A DNA stretch of 58,009 nt from Mycobacterium sp. GTDB lineage: Bacteria > Actinomycetota > Actinomycetes > Mycobacteriales > Mycobacteriaceae. Numbering within the stretch: position 1 is the stretch's first letter; the number at the start of each line of letters is the position of its first letter. Positions 8,083 to 18,304 of this stretch are shown here, in pieces. The stretch lies in assembly GCF_002863225.1 (NCBI RefSeq), contig NZ_PKEK01000014.1, positions 1 to 58,009 on the forward strand, given 5' to 3'. The notes below the pieces were generated by a model. The model saw only the letters and a list, made by a program, of their open reading frames with translations, was not told the origin of the DNA and did not search any database. A program made the translations under genes and the position numbers.

Positions 8083-9565
8083 ATCACGGATGCCGTCGCC
8101 GGAATCGGTCGCGCGCATGGACGCGATTTTCGAGCGCCGTCACCCCTCGCCCACACCGCTGTCGACTGCTCTGGTCGACGAGCTCCGCGTGACGAGGCGC
8201 GCCGAGAACAGCGCGGCAGGTCGACGGCTCGCCGTCATCGGTGAACTGGATGCGCTGCGCTTGCGGCTGCTCGGCGAGCGTGAGACATGGTGCACCGACA
8301 CACAGGAGGCAGTAGCAGCCGAGGTAGCCGCGGCACTGTGCATCAGCCAGGCGCTGGCAACCAGCTTTCTGTATTACGCACGCGCGATGCGTTCCCGACT
8401 CCCACGGGTGGGCGCGTTGCTGCAGGCCGGCGACCTCGACTACCGAGCCTTCCAGACGATCGTCTACCGGACCGATCTGATCACCGACGTCGACATCATG
8501 GCCACCGTCGACGCCGACCTGGCCGGGAAGGCCCACCGGTACTCCGCGATGACTCGCAGTGCGTTGGCGCAGGCGGTCGATCGAATCGTGTCTCGTGCCG
8601 ATCGCGACGCGGTACGTCGCCGCCGGGAGCTACAGGCGGACCGGGAGTTGTCCATATTCGACGGCGGGAACGGGTTGACCGAAATCTTCGGCAGGCTGCT
8701 GACCCCCGATGCGCACGCCTTGGACGCCCGGCTGGATGCACTGATCGCGACCGTGTGTGACGGCGATCCGCGTACCCGCAATCAGCGTCGCGCCGATGCG
8801 ATGGCCGCACTGACCAGTGGCGCCGAGAGGCTGGCTTGTCGTTGCCGACGAGCGGACTGCCAGGCCGCCGGCTTTCCCGCAGCCACGCCAGTCGTCATCC
8901 ATGTTGTCGCGGACCAAGCCGGCGTGGAGGGCCGCGAGCTTGGGGCTGGTTCGATGCTCGGCAGCGATTCGCTCATACCGGCGGACCTGATCGCCGAACT
9001 GGCTCGATCTGCGAAACTTCGGCCGCTGACGCATCCCGGCGATGCGGCGCCGGAGCCCAATTACGTTCCGTCGCAAGCGCTGGCAGACTTCGTCCGCTGT
9101 CGCGACCTGACCTGCCGCTTCCCAGGCTGCGATCGGTCGGCGGTGCGGTGCGACGTCGACCACACCATCGCCCACGCGGACGGCGGGCCGACACACGCGT
9201 CCAATCTGAAATGCCTGTGCCGCCTTCATCATCTGATCAAGACGTTCTGGGGCTGGTCTGATCTACAGCTGCCCGACGGCACGGTGATCTGGACGTCGCC
9301 TACCCGGCTTACGTATGTCACGGCTCCCGGCAGCGCCGAGCTGTTTCCTCAATTGTGTGCGCCCACCGGCGAATTCGACATAAAACCCAATCGGCCTCGT
9401 CACGCCGACCGCATCGCGGGCATGCCCAAGCGCAGTCGCACCCGCGCCCAGAACCGCGCCCACTACGTGGCCGAACAGCGCCGGCACAACCGCCAGGCGC
9501 GTCGCGCTCGACAGCGGCTCGACGATGCGCCCATCGTCGCCAACGACGAGCCACCGCCGTTCTGA
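8075..9565 (+). CDS. DUF222 / HNH endonuclease protein (13E12 family), SOS-regulated
   Basis: 496 aa member of the actinobacterial 13E12-repeat family. An N-terminal DUF222 region (about residues 20-330) is followed by an HNH nuclease module: CRDLTCRFPGC, VDHTIAHADGG and NLKCLCRLHH. The tail is very basic (Arg/His-rich, about 430-480). Four cysteines around the HNH core suggest a structural zinc. ATG 8075 is preferred over an upstream GTG because promoter, SOS box and start codon coincide, giving a leaderless message. Activity of this family is unproven; DNA-damage induction is expected from the box. Members are usually multicopy in a genome and may recombine. Confidence 0.88.
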   Translation: MFESRMPSPESVARMDAIFERRHPSPTPLSTALVDELRVTRRAENSAAGRRLAVIGELDALRLRLLGERETWCTDTQEAVAAEVAAALCISQALATSFLYYARAMRSRLPRVGALLQAGDLDYRAFQTIVYRTDLITDVDIMATVDADLAGKAHRYSAMTRSALAQAVDRIVSRADRDAVRRRRELQADRELSIFDGGNGLTEIFGRLLTPDAHALDARLDALIATVCDGDPRTRNQRRADAMAALTSGAERLACRCRRADCQAAGFPAATPVVIHVVADQAGVEGRELGAGSMLGSDSLIPADLIAELARSAKLRPLTHPGDAAPEPNYVPSQALADFVRCRDLTCRFPGCDRSAVRCDVDHTIAHADGGPTHASNLKCLCRLHHLIKTFWGWSDLQLPDGTVIWTSPTRLTYVTAPGSAELFPQLCAPTGEFDIKPNRPRHADRIAGMPKRSRTRAQNRAHYVAEQRRHNRQARRARQRLDDAPIVANDEPPPF

Positions 9566-9569
9566 CGAG

Positions 9570-10319
9570 TCAGCGCGGCATCCGGCGCCAGAGAGATTGC
9601 GGCAGCAACCTGAAACCGAAGAACACCGGCCGTAGCGTCCACGGGATCCATACCGTCCGTCGACCCCTGGCCAGTGCACGCGCCGTGGCCGCGGCCACCT
9701 GCGCCGGGGTGCTCGACAGTGGAGCGGGCGTCATCCCTTCGGTCATCCGGCCGATCACGAACCCCGGCCGCACCAGCAGCAGCCGCACCCCGCTTCCGTG
9801 CAACGAGTCGGCCAGTCCGCTGGCGAAGCCGTCCAAGCCCGCCTTCGCCGACCCGTAGACATAGTTGGCACGGCGCACCCGCACGCCCGCCACCGACGAG
9901 AACACCACCAGAGCGCCGCGACCGGATCGGCGCATTGCCGCGGCCAGGTGAGTGAGCAGACTGACCTGCGCCACGTAGTCGGTGTGCACGATGGCGACTG
10001 CATGCGCGGCATCCGTCTCGGCGCGGTGCTGATCGCCCAGGATCCCGAAGGCCAGCACCGCCGTGTCGATCGGCCCGTGCTCAGCGATGACCGAATCGAG
10101 GAGCGGGCCGTGGGATTCGAGGTCGTCGGCGTCGAACTCGACGCACGCGACGCGCACCGCGCCGGCCGCGCGCAGCGCCGCGACTTGTTCGCCGAGGCGG
10201 TCGGCGTTCCGGGCCGCCAGCACGATCGACGCCTCAGGGGCGAGTCGGACCGCGAGCTCGGTGCCGATTTCGCTGCGGCCGCCCAGAACAAGGACCGTCG
10301 GTGTGCCCGTGTCATCCAC
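9570..10319 (-). CDS. Short-chain dehydrogenase, DprE2-like
   Basis: 249 aa, the same length I recall for Rv2073c. NAD(P)-binding SDR with [10 protein letters not shown] (the Gly-rich motif seen in DprE2), AFGILGD in place of the usual NAG, a Ser in VVFSSVAG and the catalytic YVYGSAKAG (Tyr/Lys). These variants are those of decaprenylphosphoryl-2-keto-ribose reductase DprE2, so this is a paralogue; no dprE1 partner is adjacent. GTG start with a GATAAT -10 box 7 nt upstream. Divergent from the biliverdin reductase gene with only 35 bp between starts. Confidence 0.85.
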   Translation of the reverse strand: MDDTGTPTVLVLGGRSEIGTELAVRLAPEASIVLAARNADRLGEQVAALRAAGAVRVACVEFDADDLESHGPLLDSVIAEHGPIDTAVLAFGILGDQHRAETDAAHAVAIVHTDYVAQVSLLTHLAAAMRRSGRGALVVFSSVAGVRVRRANYVYGSAKAGLDGFASGLADSLHGSGVRLLLVRPGFVIGRMTEGMTPAPLSSTPAQVAAATARALARGRRTVWIPWTLRPVFFGFRLLPQSLWRRMPR

Positions 10320-10326
10320 GGCTGCG

Positions 10327-10332
10327 ATTATC
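10327..10332 (-). promoter_or_regulatory. -10 box of the DprE2-like gene (leaderless)
   Basis: GATAAT on the minus strand, 7 nt before the GTG at 10319. Confidence 0.5.
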
Positions 10333-10354
10333 TCCTGCGCTAGCGTGGGCGGTG

Positions 10355-10768
10355 ATGGCGAACTCCACGGCCCGGCTGACCAACGACGCGTTGGCATTTC
10401 TGACTGAGCGTCACCTCGCGATGCTGACGACGTTGCGGGCCGACAATTCGCCGCACGTCGTGGCGGTCGGATTCACCTTCGACCCCAAAACGCATATCGC
10501 CCGGGTGATCACCACAGGTGGTTCACAGAAGGCGGTCAACGCCGATCGCGGCGGGGTTGCCGTGCTCAGTCAGGTGGACGGCGCGCGCTGGCTGTCACTG
10601 GAGGGGCGGGCGAGTGTCAACGGTGAGGCCGATGCCGTGCGCGACGCCGAACTCCGTTATGCGCAGCGCTACCGCACGCCGCGGGAGAACCCGCGACGGG
10701 TCGTGATCGAGGTCCAGATCGAACGGGTGCTCGGATCCTCAGATCTGTTGACGCGCAAAGCGGACTAG
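10355..10768 (+). CDS. F420H2-dependent biliverdin reductase
   Basis: 137 aa, closely matching Rv2074 as I remember it. A split beta-barrel flavin/F420 protein first annotated as a pyridoxine phosphate oxidase and later shown to reduce biliverdin-IX-alpha to bilirubin with F420H2. The blocks [29 protein letters not shown] and [16 protein letters not shown] are diagnostic. ATG 10355 is preceded in frame by GTG 10352; a TAGCGT box at 10341-10346 allows either as a leaderless start. Divergent from the DprE2-like gene, as in M. tuberculosis. Confidence 0.92.
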   Translation: MANSTARLTNDALAFLTERHLAMLTTLRADNSPHVVAVGFTFDPKTHIARVITTGGSQKAVNADRGGVAVLSQVDGARWLSLEGRASVNGEADAVRDAELRYAQRYRTPRENPRRVVIEVQIERVLGSSDLLTRKAD

Positions 10769-10772
10769 CCCG

Positions 10773-11438
10773 CTAGACGAGCGTGGCGCCGGGCGCGCGG
10801 ATCACCAGCGGCACCGCCGGGAAATACGCCGCCAGCTCCGGGCGCGACTTGGCCAGCGCCGCAGTCCCGTAACCACGGTGCCGGTAGTCCGGATGAATCC
10901 AGATACGAACGTGCACCTCGTGGCCGTCGAGCTCGCCGAACACCATGCCGACCTTCTCGTCACCGTCGACCGCGACGAACCAGGCCGCCTCTTCAGCCTC
11001 GAATCGCTCTTGCGCGGCACGGATTTCGTCGTCGAGGCCACCTGCCGGCGCGCCGGAGCCGTCGCCCTTGGCGCCGATTTCCTGGGTCCGCGCGGCGAAG
11101 ATGTCGTGGTCGGATTGCCCGGAGAACGCGCGCAACGCCATGCTCTCCCCCGAGCTGGCCGGCCGGTCCTTGAAGGTGAAGCTCAGGATGTTGTTCAGGT
11201 CTTCGAGTTCGGCGGCGATGATCTTGCGGGAGTCTTTGGTGAGCTGATCGAACGACATGCCGATCACCGCTTCGGCTCCCAGCCGCGACGTGCCCAGCAG
11301 CTCGACGATGCCGTTCACCGCTGAGGGCCGATCGTCGGCCTCCACGATCAGGTCCAGCACTTCGTGTCGGCGTTCCAGCGCAGTCATCAGCGCGTTGGTG
11401 ATTTCTCGGCGGGCAGCGGCGCGATCGTGATCGGTCAT
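10773..11438 (-). CDS. GNAT acetyltransferase with a GyrA-like N-terminal segment
   Basis: 221 aa. Residues about 125-221 form a GNAT domain: AAWFVAVDGDEKVGMVFGEL, then VHVRIWIHPDYRHRGYGTA with the acetyl-CoA pyrophosphate loop RHRGYGT. Residues about 8-95 do not belong to GNAT. They read like the coiled-coil/tower portion of DNA gyrase A or topoisomerase IV A: ALERRHEVLDLIVEADD, IVELLGTSRLGAEAVIGM and IIAAELEDLNNIL. The gyrase catalytic tyrosine region is absent. ATG start, TAGGCT 6 nt upstream. Its C-terminus is 4 bp from the biliverdin reductase stop (convergent). Substrate unknown. Confidence 0.75.
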   Translation of the reverse strand: MTDHDRAAARREITNALMTALERRHEVLDLIVEADDRPSAVNGIVELLGTSRLGAEAVIGMSFDQLTKDSRKIIAAELEDLNNILSFTFKDRPASSGESMALRAFSGQSDHDIFAARTQEIGAKGDGSGAPAGGLDDEIRAAQERFEAEEAAWFVAVDGDEKVGMVFGELDGHEVHVRIWIHPDYRHRGYGTAALAKSRPELAAYFPAVPLVIRAPGATLV

Positions 11439-11444
11439 CGCCTG

Positions 11445-11450
11445 AGCCTA
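11445..11450 (-). promoter_or_regulatory. -10 box of the GNAT gene (leaderless)
   Basis: TAGGCT on the minus strand, 6 nt before the ATG at 11438. Confidence 0.55.
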
Positions 11451-11465
11451 ATACTCAAAGCGGTC

Positions 11466-12611
11466 CTAGCGCTTGACTTGTTGCGGCCCGACGGGCACCA
11501 CGATCAGCTCGTGCGGACGGTGATTCACCGACTCCGCGCCGTCTTCGCCGACCACGACGATGTCTTCGATGCGGGCACCCCATTGGCCCGGAAAATAGAT
11601 GCCCGGCTCGACTGAGAACGCCATGCCCGGCTGCAGTACGAGATCGTTGCCCGCGACGATGTAGGGCTCCTCGTGCACCGACAGGCCGATGCCGTGGCCG
11701 GTGCGGTGGACAAAGTATTCAGCCAGCCCGGCCTCGGCCAGCACGTCGCGCGCGGCAGCGTCGACCTGCTCGGCGGTGACCCCCGGACGCACCGCCTCGA
11801 CCGCTGCCCGTTGCGCCCGCTGCAGAACTGCATACTGCTGTGCCACTTCAGGATTCGGCTCGCCGATGCTGTAGGTCCGGGTGGAGTCGGAGTTGTAGCC
11901 GGGGGCGTACGGGCCACCGATGTCGACGACGACGACGTCGCCCACCTGGAGTTCGCGGTCGGAGTATTCGTGGTGCGGATCGGCGCCGTGCGGCCCGGAA
12001 CCGACGATGACGAAAGCCACCTCCGAATGTCCTTCGGCGACAATGGCTTCGGCGATGTCAGCTGCGACGTCAGCCTCGGTGCGGCCGGGCGTCAGGAATT
12101 CCGGCACCCGGGCGTGCACCCGGTCGATCGCCGCGCCCGCCTTACGCAGCGCGTCGACCTCCGCGTCGTCCTTGACCATCCGGAGTTCGCGCAATACGTC
12201 GGTGGCCAGCACCGGCAGCACCCCGAGAACATCGGCCAGCGGCAGCAGATGCAGGGCCGGCATCGAATCGGTGACCGCCGTCGCCGCCGGGGCACCGCCC
12301 ACGGCCTCGGCGACCCAGAGGTACGGGTTTTCGCCGTCGACCCAATCCCGCACCACCACGCCGAGATCGGCAACCGCGGACTGCCTCAAAGCGGCCAACT
12401 CCAAACGCGGTACGACGATGGTCGGGTCGCCGGACACCGGCAGCACCAGCGCGGTGAGGCGTTCGAACGTCTGCGCGCGCGAGCCGATCAGATAGCGCAG
12501 GTCGTAACCCGGTGTGATCACCAGGCCGGCCAAACCGGCCTTCTCGGTGGCGGCAACCGCGGCCGCCACCCGGCGGCGATAGACGTCGGCATCGAAGCGG
12601 TCAGAACCCAT
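11466..12611 (-). CDS. pepE: M24 aminopeptidase / Xaa-Pro dipeptidase PepE
   Basis: 381 aa from ATG 12611 (MGSDRFDADVYRRR), agreeing with M. tuberculosis PepE (Rv2089c, about 375 aa). An N-terminal creatinase-like domain (about 1-150) includes GLVITPGYDLRYLIGSRA. The pita-bread catalytic domain (about 155-381) has the dinuclear-metal ligands in VVVDIGGPY...DSTRTYS, HRTGHGIG, EPGIYFPG and RIEDIVVV. It cleaves X-Pro or related dipeptides in the cytoplasm. TAGCCT lies 7 nt before the ATG; the GGAG in the same 7 nt is too close to be certain as an SD. Divergent from the exonuclease gene. Confidence 0.95.
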   Translation of the reverse strand: MGSDRFDADVYRRRVAAAVAATEKAGLAGLVITPGYDLRYLIGSRAQTFERLTALVLPVSGDPTIVVPRLELAALRQSAVADLGVVVRDWVDGENPYLWVAEAVGGAPAATAVTDSMPALHLLPLADVLGVLPVLATDVLRELRMVKDDAEVDALRKAGAAIDRVHARVPEFLTPGRTEADVAADIAEAIVAEGHSEVAFVIVGSGPHGADPHHEYSDRELQVGDVVVVDIGGPYAPGYNSDSTRTYSIGEPNPEVAQQYAVLQRAQRAAVEAVRPGVTAEQVDAAARDVLAEAGLAEYFVHRTGHGIGLSVHEEPYIVAGNDLVLQPGMAFSVEPGIYFPGQWGARIEDIVVVGEDGAESVNHRPHELIVVPVGPQQVKR

Positions 12612-12618
12612 GGGCTCC

Positions 12619-12624
12619 AGGCTA
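12619..12624 (-). promoter_or_regulatory. -10 box of pepE (leaderless)
   Basis: TAGCCT on the minus strand, 7 nt before the ATG at 12611. Confidence 0.5.
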
Positions 12625-12700
12625 GCCGTCCGCGGTGAGGCTGCGGTCTTGGCGAAGCACTTCACGTCGCAGGCACCGTCGACACAGAATCATCGGCGAA

Positions 12701-12706
12701 TAAGCT
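12701..12706 (+). promoter_or_regulatory. -10 box of the 5'-3' exonuclease gene (leaderless)
   Basis: TAAGCT, 7 nt before the ATG at 12714. Confidence 0.55.
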
Positions 12707-12713
12707 CACGGAC

Positions 12714-13673
12714 ATGTCCGCACCGGTGCTGCTGCTCGACGGTGCCAGCATGTGGTTCCGGTCCTTCTTCGGCGTCCCCTCGTCGATCACCTCACCCGAC
12801 GGGCGTCCGGTCAACGCGGTCCGCGGTTTCGTCGACTCGGTCGCCACCGTGATCACCCGGCACAAACCGGGCCGGCTGGTGGTGTGCCTGGATCTGGACT
12901 GGCGTCCGCAATTTCGGGTCGACCTCATCCCGTCGTACAAGGCGCACCGCGTCGAGGAGGAAAACCCAAGCGGGCAAACAGATGTCGAAGAAGTGCCGGA
13001 CGATCTGTCGCCGCAAGTCGACATGATCATCGAGATCCTGGACGCGTTCGGCATCTGCACGGGCGGCGCCGAGGGGTACGAAGCCGACGATGTGATCGGG
13101 ACGCTGGCCGCCCGCGAGCGACGCGACCCGGTGATCGTGGTCAGCGGCGACCGCGACCTACTGCAGGTGGTCCGCGACGAGCCCGTCGAGATCCGGGTGC
13201 TGTATCTCGGCCGCGGCTTGACCAACGCCACGCTGATGGGCCCGGTCGAGGTGGCCGAGAAATACGGGGTTCCTGTCGAGCGTGCCGGCGAAGGCTACGC
13301 CGAGTTGGCGTTGCTGCGTGGTGACCCGTCCGACGGTCTGCCCGGAGTTCCGGGCATCGGCGAGAAGACCGCCGCGACGCTGCTCGCGCAGCATGGCTCC
13401 CTGGAGGCCATCCTGGCCGCCGTGCCCGACCCGAAATCGTCACTGGCCAAAGGCGTCCGGACCAAGCTGCGAGCGGCGGCCGACTACATCGAGGTGGCCG
13501 GGACCGTGGTGCGGGTGGCCACTGACGCTGAGGTCACATTCTCGACGGGCGACGACGCGCTGCCGCTGGTTGCCGCCGACCCGCCGCGGGTCGCCGAACT
13601 CGCGACCCGGCTCGGCGTCGGCTCGTCGATCGCCCGGCTGCAGAAAGCGCTCGACGCCCTGCCCGGGTCGTGA
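12714..13673 (+). CDS. 5'-3' exonuclease (flap endonuclease-like)
   Basis: 319 aa stand-alone 5' nuclease, homologous to the N-terminal domain of DNA polymerase I and corresponding to Rv2090. Acidic metal ligands are visible in [36 protein letters not shown] and [11 protein letters not shown]. The helix-hairpin-helix DNA-binding motif is [14 protein letters not shown]. It should process flaps or RNA primers in replication and repair; the separate polA gene normally also carries such a domain, so this one is an accessory. The message appears leaderless. Tail to tail with the DUF4333 gene, 1 bp apart. Confidence 0.92.
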   Translation: MSAPVLLLDGASMWFRSFFGVPSSITSPDGRPVNAVRGFVDSVATVITRHKPGRLVVCLDLDWRPQFRVDLIPSYKAHRVEEENPSGQTDVEEVPDDLSPQVDMIIEILDAFGICTGGAEGYEADDVIGTLAARERRDPVIVVSGDRDLLQVVRDEPVEIRVLYLGRGLTNATLMGPVEVAEKYGVPVERAGEGYAELALLRGDPSDGLPGVPGIGEKTAATLLAQHGSLEAILAAVPDPKSSLAKGVRTKLRAAADYIEVAGTVVRVATDAEVTFSTGDDALPLVAADPPRVAELATRLGVGSSIARLQKALDALPGS

Positions 13674-13674
13674 C

Positions 13675-14466
13675 CTACTTGGGTCGGCCGACCTCGTAGG
13701 TGCCCTTGTTGTCCTGGAACGTCACGGTCACCGACCGCTTGGTGCCATCGATGCTGACGTCGCAGTCGAAGCTGGCGCCCTTTTTCACCGTCGGGTTCTG
13801 GCCGTTGTTGCACTTGACGTCCTTGACGTTCTTCGCGCCGTAGCCGTTGGTGCCGTCGGTGAGGATCTGCTGCACGCCGGCCTCGGCCTTGCCGACATCC
13901 AGCTTGGTGGTCACGAAGAACCCGGGGGCCCAGAAGCCCAGCACCAGGATCACCGCGACGATGGCAGCGGCCACCAGCCCGGCGACCGTGCCGATGGTCT
14001 TCTTCGACCGCGCCGGGCGGGCCGGCGGCTGCCCGTAGGGCCCGCCGTACTGGCCGTACTGACCGGGCTGCGGGTACTGGCCCGGCTGACCGTATTGACC
14101 CGGCTGGCCAGGCTGACCCGGCTGACCGTACTGGCCGGGTTGGCCAGGCTGACCGTACTGACCCGGCTGCTGGCCGTAAGCCGCGGTTTGGCCGGGGTAT
14201 TGGCCCTGCTGCGGGTAGCCCTGCGGATACGACTGCGACGGCGGGTAGTACTGAGCGGGCTGCTGGTACTGCCCGTACTCGGTCGGCGTGTAGGCCGGCG
14301 CCTGCCAGGTCTGCTGTTCGCCGCCCGAGGCCTGCCAGCCCTGCTCGCTGCCCGGTTGGTGCTGCCACGGTGAGGCCTGCTGGGTCTGATCCTCGCCGGA
14401 TTGCTGACCTTCGCCCTGAGGCGGCTGCCACCCCTGCGTCGGGTCGGATCCTTGCGGTCCGCTCAT
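13675..14466 (-). CDS. DUF4333 membrane protein with Gln/Pro/Tyr-rich repeats
   Basis: 263 aa, corresponding to Rv2091c. Residues 1-160 are low-complexity, rich in Gln, Gly, Pro and Tyr, with tandem [12 protein letters not shown] repeats (about 85-145). A basic RPARSKK patch precedes one membrane helix (about 167-190). The outer C-terminal domain (about 195-263) is DUF4333, with two cysteines (VKCNNGQ and FDCDVS) likely forming a disulfide. The arrangement is a cytoplasmic low-complexity tail with an extracytoplasmic small domain. SD AGGAGGAC lies 9 nt before the ATG. Function unknown. Confidence 0.85.
   Translation of the reverse strand: MSGPQGSDPTQGWQPPQGEGQQSGEDQTQQASPWQHQPGSEQGWQASGGEQQTWQAPAYTPTEYGQYQQPAQYYPPSQSYPQGYPQQGQYPGQTAAYGQQPGQYGQPGQPGQYGQPGQPGQPGQYGQPGQYPQPGQYGQYGGPYGQPPARPARSKKTIGTVAGLVAAAIVAVILVLGFWAPGFFVTTKLDVGKAEAGVQQILTDGTNGYGAKNVKDVKCNNGQNPTVKKGASFDCDVSIDGTKRSVTVTFQDNKGTYEVGRPK
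14055..14175. repeat. Short in-frame tandem repeats coding GQPGQYGQ
   Basis: Degenerate 9-24 bp direct repeats inside the DUF4333 gene, coding Gly-Gln-Pro-Gly-Gln-Tyr units. Copy number is likely to vary between strains through slippage; this is inferred from the repeat structure. Confidence 0.6.
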
Positions 14467-14533
14467 CGTGTCTCAGTCCTCCTGTTGAAGTCCTCGCATC
14501 GGTCGCCGTAGGCAACCGTAACCTCGGCTCAGC

Positions 14534-17332
14534 CTACCCGGCATCAACCGCCACAACGCCGCGCCGAATCGCGTCGATCGCCCGCTTGGCGCCCGCCCGC
14601 AGCTCCGGCTGGGGGGCCGCGTTACGCACCTGGTCCAGCAGGTCAAGCACCTGACGGCACCACCGGACGAAATCCCCGGGCGACAGCGTCGAGCCGGTGC
14701 CCTCGTTGTCGGCGGCGGCCAGCGCGGTGACCAGGTCGCCGCTGCTGGCCCACCGGTAGATGGCAGCGACGAAGCCGTCGTCGGGCTCGCGGGTCATCGT
14801 GATGCGGTGGCGATGTTCGTCGGCGCGCAGCTGCGCCGACAGGCGCCGCGTCTGCGCCAGCGCCTGCCGCAACCGTGGGGTCGGGATCTGCTCGTGCCGC
14901 GGCGCCCCCGGCCCGTCACCGCCGCGGGTCTCGTAGACCACCGCGGACAACACTGCCGCCAGCTCGGCGTCTTTGAGTCCGGTCCACGCGTCGGTCCGCA
15001 GGCATTCGGCGACCAGCAGGTCGCTTTCGCTGTAGATCCGGGCCAGCAACCGTCCGTCGTCGGTGACGGTGGGAGTGCCGTCCTCGAGTGCGATGAAGCC
15101 ACGCTCGGTGAGCAGGCCGACGATCTTGTCGAAGGTGCGGGCCAGGGAGTTGGTGGCGGCGGCGACCTTCTTCTCCAGCGCCGCGTTGTCGCGTTCGATC
15201 CTCAGGTACCGCTCGGCGACCCGCACACGGGTTTCGCGATCTGCTTCGCGATGTGCGGGGTGGCGGCGCATCTTGTCCCGCAGCGCCGCCAACTCCGGGT
15301 CGGCGTCCCGGCCTTCGGCAGACTTGCCGCGACGATCGCCGGACGTCGACAGGCCGGCCGCCGCCGAGCGCAGCGCCGACGCCAGGTCACGTCGCACCCG
15401 GGGTTGGCGGTGTTCGATGCGCTTGGGCAACGTCATCGACCCGACCGGTGCCGACTCACCGGAATAGTCCGCCGAGGAAATCCTGCCGGCCCAACGGTGT
15501 TCGGTCAGCACCAGCGGTCGCGGGTCGGAATCGTCGCGGGCCGGCTCCAGCACGACGGCCAGCCCGCCACGCCGTCCGTGGGTGATCGTGATGATGTCCC
15601 CCTTGCGCAGGGCCGAAAGCGCATCGTTGACCGCTTGCCTGCGCTGCAGCCGTGACGCCCGGGCCTGCGCGCGCTCCTGCTGGCTGATCTGGTCACGCAG
15701 CCGGGCGTACTCGAGGATCGGCGCTTGGCGGCCGCCGAGCTCGGCGGCCACTTCGTCGAGCATCTGCTGCCCTCGCTCGACCCCGCGGACCAGGCTCACC
15801 ACCGACCGGTCGGCCTGGTATTGCGCGAACGACCGCTCCAACAGCCGGTGCGCCTGCTGGGTGCCCACCCGGTTCACCAGGTTGATCGTCATGTTGTACG
15901 ACGGCGCGAACGAACTGCGCAGTGGAAAGGTCCGGGTCGACGCCAAGCCCGCCACCTCGGCCGGCTCGGTGGTCTCATCACCGGGGCTCCACAGCACCAC
16001 GGCGTGACCCTCGACGTCGATGCCGCGCCGCCCGGCGCGCCCGGTGAGCTGGGTGTACTCCCCGGGCGTCAACGGCAGGTGTTGTTCGCCGTTGAATTTG
16101 ACCAGCCGCTCCAACACGACGGTGCGGGCCGGCATGTTGATGCCCAAAGCCAATGTCTCGGTGGCGAATACAGCCCGGATCAGGCCTGCCGTGAACAGCT
16201 CTTCGACCGTGTGCCGGAACACCGGCAGCAGGCCGGCGTGGTGAGCGGCGATGCCGCGCAGCAGTGCCTCACGCCACTCGTAGTAGCCGAGCACGGCGAG
16301 ATCGGAGTCCTCCAGATCGCCGCAGCGGTGGTCGATCACCTCGGCGATCTGCACCCGCTCCTCCTCGGTGGTCAACCGCAGCGAAGAGCGCAGGCACTGC
16401 GACACCGCGGCATCACAGCCGACACGGGAGAAGATGAACGTGATCGCCGGCAGCAGACCATCGGCGTCGAGCATCTGAATCACGTCGGGCCGCGACGGCG
16501 GGCGGTAGAACCCGCGGTGGTCCGAGCGTCCCGACCCTCCCCTGCCGCCTCCGCGGCGTGGGCCGCGCCAGTCGGACAGCCGATCGGCCTCACGGCGATG
16601 GGCGATGTGCCGCAACAGGTTTGGGTCGACGATCGCCTGCCGCCGATCCCCCGGCTCGTGCGCGTCGTAGTCGAACAGGTCGAACAGCCGCTTGCCGACC
16701 AGCATGTGCTGCCACAGCGGAACCGGGCGGTGGTCGTCGACGACCACCGAGGTGTCGCCGCGCACGGTCTGGATCCAGCCGCCGAACTCCTCGGCATTGC
16801 TCACCGTCGCGGACAGGCTGATCAGTCGCACGTCGCCGGGTAGATGCAGGATCACCTCCTCCCACACCGCACCGCGCATCCGGTCGGCCAGAAAGTGCAC
16901 TTCGTCCATCACCACGTACGAAAGTCCGCGGAGCGCGGGGGAATCGGCGTAGAGCATGTTGCGCAGCACCTCGGTGGTCATCACCACCACCGGTGCGTCG
17001 GCGTTCACGGACAGGTCGCCGGTGAGCAATCCGATCTGCTCTCGGCCGTAGCGCGCCACGAAGTCGTTGTACTTCTGGTTGCTCAGCGCCTTGATCGGCG
17101 TGGTGTAGAAGCATTTACCGCCGGACTTCAGCGCCAGGTGCACCGCGAATTCGCCGACGATGGTCTTGCCGGCCCCGGTCGGAGCGCACACCAGCACCCC
17201 GTGACCGCTCTCCAGGGCCGCACAGGCCCGCCGCTGGAAGGGGTCCAGCTCGAACGCCAATTCCGCGGCGAATCCGGCCAATTCACCCGCAACGGATGCC
17301 GCCCCGCCGGGCGCGTCAGGTGATGTCGTCAT
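14534..17332 (-). CDS. helY: Ski2-like DEAD/DEVH helicase HelY
   Basis: 932 aa ATP-dependent helicase (Rv2092c). N-terminal RecA domain with Walker [10 protein letters not shown] (49-57), DEVH box in VVMDEVHF and SATVSN (motif III). The second RecA domain includes [22 protein letters not shown] and [10 protein letters not shown] (motif VI). The C-terminal half is an Arg-rich accessory region with coiled coil and a helical bundle (DSHCT-like). It is related to eukaryotic Mtr4/Ski2 RNA helicases. The start overlaps tatC by 17 bp; the gene ends the pafB-pafC-tatA-tatC-helY transcription unit. Confidence 0.95.
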   Translation of the reverse strand: MTTSPDAPGGAASVAGELAGFAAELAFELDPFQRRACAALESGHGVLVCAPTGAGKTIVGEFAVHLALKSGGKCFYTTPIKALSNQKYNDFVARYGREQIGLLTGDLSVNADAPVVVMTTEVLRNMLYADSPALRGLSYVVMDEVHFLADRMRGAVWEEVILHLPGDVRLISLSATVSNAEEFGGWIQTVRGDTSVVVDDHRPVPLWQHMLVGKRLFDLFDYDAHEPGDRRQAIVDPNLLRHIAHRREADRLSDWRGPRRGGGRGGSGRSDHRGFYRPPSRPDVIQMLDADGLLPAITFIFSRVGCDAAVSQCLRSSLRLTTEEERVQIAEVIDHRCGDLEDSDLAVLGYYEWREALLRGIAAHHAGLLPVFRHTVEELFTAGLIRAVFATETLALGINMPARTVVLERLVKFNGEQHLPLTPGEYTQLTGRAGRRGIDVEGHAVVLWSPGDETTEPAEVAGLASTRTFPLRSSFAPSYNMTINLVNRVGTQQAHRLLERSFAQYQADRSVVSLVRGVERGQQMLDEVAAELGGRQAPILEYARLRDQISQQERAQARASRLQRRQAVNDALSALRKGDIITITHGRRGGLAVVLEPARDDSDPRPLVLTEHRWAGRISSADYSGESAPVGSMTLPKRIEHRQPRVRRDLASALRSAAAGLSTSGDRRGKSAEGRDADPELAALRDKMRRHPAHREADRETRVRVAERYLRIERDNAALEKKVAAATNSLARTFDKIVGLLTERGFIALEDGTPTVTDDGRLLARIYSESDLLVAECLRTDAWTGLKDAELAAVLSAVVYETRGGDGPGAPRHEQIPTPRLRQALAQTRRLSAQLRADEHRHRITMTREPDDGFVAAIYRWASSGDLVTALAAADNEGTGSTLSPGDFVRWCRQVLDLLDQVRNAAPQPELRAGAKRAIDAIRRGVVAVDAG

Positions 17333-18266
17333 GAGGTCCGGTGATGCTCGACGGCGCCCCGACGGTAGACGGCGAGTCCACCGTGGACGGCGGGTCGATC
17401 ACCGAGGCTTCGTCGTCGTCGAGAGAGGTCAGGGCTTCGCGCTTGGCTTTGCGTCTGTCGTGCACGCGGGCGATCTGGATGGCCAGTTCCAGCAGCAACG
17501 TCAGCGCCAGGCCCAGCGCGGTCATCGAGAACGGGTCAGAACCCGGCGTGAAGATGGCGGCGAACACGAACATCGCGAAGATCAGGCCGCGTCGCCACGA
17601 TTTCAGGCGCGCGTAGGGCAGCACGCCGACGAAGTTCAGCATGACGACCAGCAGCGGGAATTCGAAGCTGACCCCGAACACCAGCAGCAGGTTGATCAGG
17701 AACCCGAAGTAGCGGTCGCCGGAAAGTGCTGTCACCTGCACGTCGCTGCCGACGGTCAGCAGGAAGTGCAGCGCCTTGGCCAGCACGAGGTAAGCCAGCA
17801 CCGCGCCGGTGACGAACAGCAACGCCGCCGGAACCACGAACGCGACGGCGAAGCGCTTCTCCTTCTTGTACAGCCCCGGGGTGATGAACGCCCACACCTG
17901 GTACAGCCACATCGGGCAGGCCATCACCACACCCGCCGTCAACGCGACCTTGAGCCGCAACATGAACTGGTCGAAGGGCGCGGTGGCCAGCAGGCGACAC
18001 TGGCCGTTGGCGATGTCCGCCCGCGCCGACGGCGGCAGTGCGCAGTACGGGTGACGCAGCCACTCGCCCAGGCTTTCCATGCCGAACAACGGGTGCGAAT
18101 ACCAGACAAACCCGAGCGCGGTGGTCAGAGCGATGGTGGCCATCGCGGTCAGCAGACGCGTCCGCAGTTCGGTGAGATGAGCGACCAGCGACATGGTCGC
18201 GTCTGGGTTGGTGCGGCTGCGGCGGGAACGCGGATCGAGCCGCCTGAATAAACCGGTGGTGCGCAC
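17316..18266 (-). CDS. tatC: Twin-arginine translocase subunit TatC
   Basis: 316 aa (M. tuberculosis TatC 308). It binds the twin-arginine signal peptide in the membrane. The N-terminal [15 protein letters not shown] motif, six hydrophobic segments between about 40 and 265, the conserved [15 protein letters not shown] loop and [10 protein letters not shown] are all present. The C-terminal tail is hydrophilic with repeated [14 protein letters not shown] start. It follows tatA by 38 bp and overlaps helY by 17 bp. Corresponds to Rv2093c. Confidence 0.97.
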   Translation of the reverse strand: MRTTGLFRRLDPRSRRSRTNPDATMSLVAHLTELRTRLLTAMATIALTTALGFVWYSHPLFGMESLGEWLRHPYCALPPSARADIANGQCRLLATAPFDQFMLRLKVALTAGVVMACPMWLYQVWAFITPGLYKKEKRFAVAFVVPAALLFVTGAVLAYLVLAKALHFLLTVGSDVQVTALSGDRYFGFLINLLLVFGVSFEFPLLVVMLNFVGVLPYARLKSWRRGLIFAMFVFAAIFTPGSDPFSMTALGLALTLLLELAIQIARVHDRRKAKREALTSLDDDEASVIDPPSTVDSPSTVGAPSSITGPHDDIT

Positions 18267-18304
18267 AGTGAATAGGCGCCGGGCGCCGTGGCGGCGGGGC
18301 CGGG

